Shown: in pieces, positions 63,753 through 64,000 of the stretch | How the letters are laid out: each line of letters opens with the position of its first letter | Position numbering within the stretch: position 1 is the first letter of the stretch | Assembly (NCBI RefSeq): GCF_900155605.1 | Contig: NZ_LT707420.1 | Location: 1,142,388 to 1,206,387, forward strand | DNA length: 64,000 bases | Direction: 5' to 3' | Source: Actinomyces marseillensis | GTDB taxonomy: Bacteria > Actinomycetota > Actinomycetes > Actinomycetales > Actinomycetaceae | Program-made: the position numbers and the translations under genes | Notes under the pieces: model-generated | What the model was told of the DNA's origin: nothing | The model's database searches: none | Seen by the model: the letters and a program-made list of their open reading frames with translations, nothing else

Positions 63753-64000
63753 CTAGAGAACATCCAAGGCGGTGACGATCCAGCGATTCTTGAAAGTCTG
63801 GAGTCGCATGGACACAACGTGGCGCCCTTCTCCTTGCGCAACGATCACACAAGATTCGACAACTGTTTGCGAGGTCTGGCTGATATGCCACTGCACGGGA
63901 TGGCATGCTTCGCGTCGAAAAGCGCGTCGATCCCTCTCAACGATCGTCACAAGGCGTTTGTACAGCGGCGGTATCAGCCATCGTTGGAGCTGCTGATACG
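63753..64000 (-). CDS. Rv3235 family protein, N-terminus beyond window
   Basis: Eighty-two codons of the C-terminal part are present, reading YQQLQRWLIPPLYKRL then RRAFRREACHPVQW and ending NRWIVTALDVL. The pattern of a helix, basic middle and a final beta-hairpin ending with W-x-x-T-A-L is shared with the small actinobacterial Rv3235 family, whose gene lies near secA in mycobacteria. Function is unknown. The start is outside the window. Confidence 0.7.
   Translation of the reverse strand, partial: YQQLQRWLIPPLYKRLVTIVERDRRAFRREACHPVQWHISQTSQTVVESCVIVAQGEGRHVVSMRLQTFKNRWIVTALDVL

Overview
The window looks like chromosomal DNA from an actinobacterium of the Actinomycetaceae type (Actinomyces or Schaalia-like). 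The evidence is moderately high G+C, WhiB, MtrA-MtrB-LpqB, DUF3499, TIGR03089 and Rv3235-type proteins, an actinobacterial dapC-fdxA pair, and gene order around mtrAB-lpqB-comF-hpf-secA that matches, from memory, mycobacteria and streptomycetes. I see no rRNA, tRNA, phage, insertion sequence or CRISPR array. Nearly all of the window is coding: 56 genes are called, two of them cut by the window edges.

Layout. 1-5.5 kb: end of an antiporter gene, proC, the DNA-uptake genes comEA-comEC, holA and an acyltransferase. 5.6-9.5 kb: an aminoacyl-phosphatidylglycerol synthase with a degenerate rhomboid-like front half, overlapping a serine hydrolase. 9.5-21.5 kb: mutarotase, typA, a lone SH3-like protein, fdxA-dapC, maf, a class III adenylate cyclase, a two-component pair, galE, an orphan 554-residue protein and a Nudix hydrolase.

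21.5-45.5 kb is a large cell-envelope region. It has two LytR-CpsA-Psr ligases, a lipoprotein and a secreted LGFP-repeat C39-like peptidase on the minus strand. Divergent from these is a plus-strand run: GlfT1-like transferase, second GT2, UDP-galactopyranose mutase, Wzm/Wzt-type ABC exporter, DUF6541 membrane protein and GlfT2-like polymerising galactofuranosyltransferase. A membrane acyltransferase, a Dpm1-like transferase with GtrA, a TIGR03089 protein and WhiB follow, then a 1013-residue glycosyltransferase and DUF5719. Together these would make UDP-Galf (GalE then Glf), build a lipid-linked galactan, export it, and ligate it to peptidoglycan (LCP). This resembles the mycobacterial galactan pathway, but no arabinan or mycolate genes are visible.

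45.5-64 kb: a zincin-family protein without its zinc motif, DUF3499, RDD, SpoIIM, and an operon DUF7847-type/DUF4129/DUF4350/MoxR/DUF58. Then come mtrA-mtrB-lpqB-comF, hpf behind a structured leader, an FCD-type GntR regulator, secA and the end of an Rv3235-family gene.

Regulation. At least nine genes have a -10-like hexamer 6-7 nt before the start codon and no Shine-Dalgarno sequence, which points to leaderless mRNAs. Notable DNA structures are a dyad in the divergent LGFP/galactan intergenic region, a roughly 25-bp inverted repeat inside the start of the DUF4129 gene, strong intrinsic terminators after typA, the GlfT2-like gene, hpf and secA, and direct repeats just upstream of the first two-component operon.
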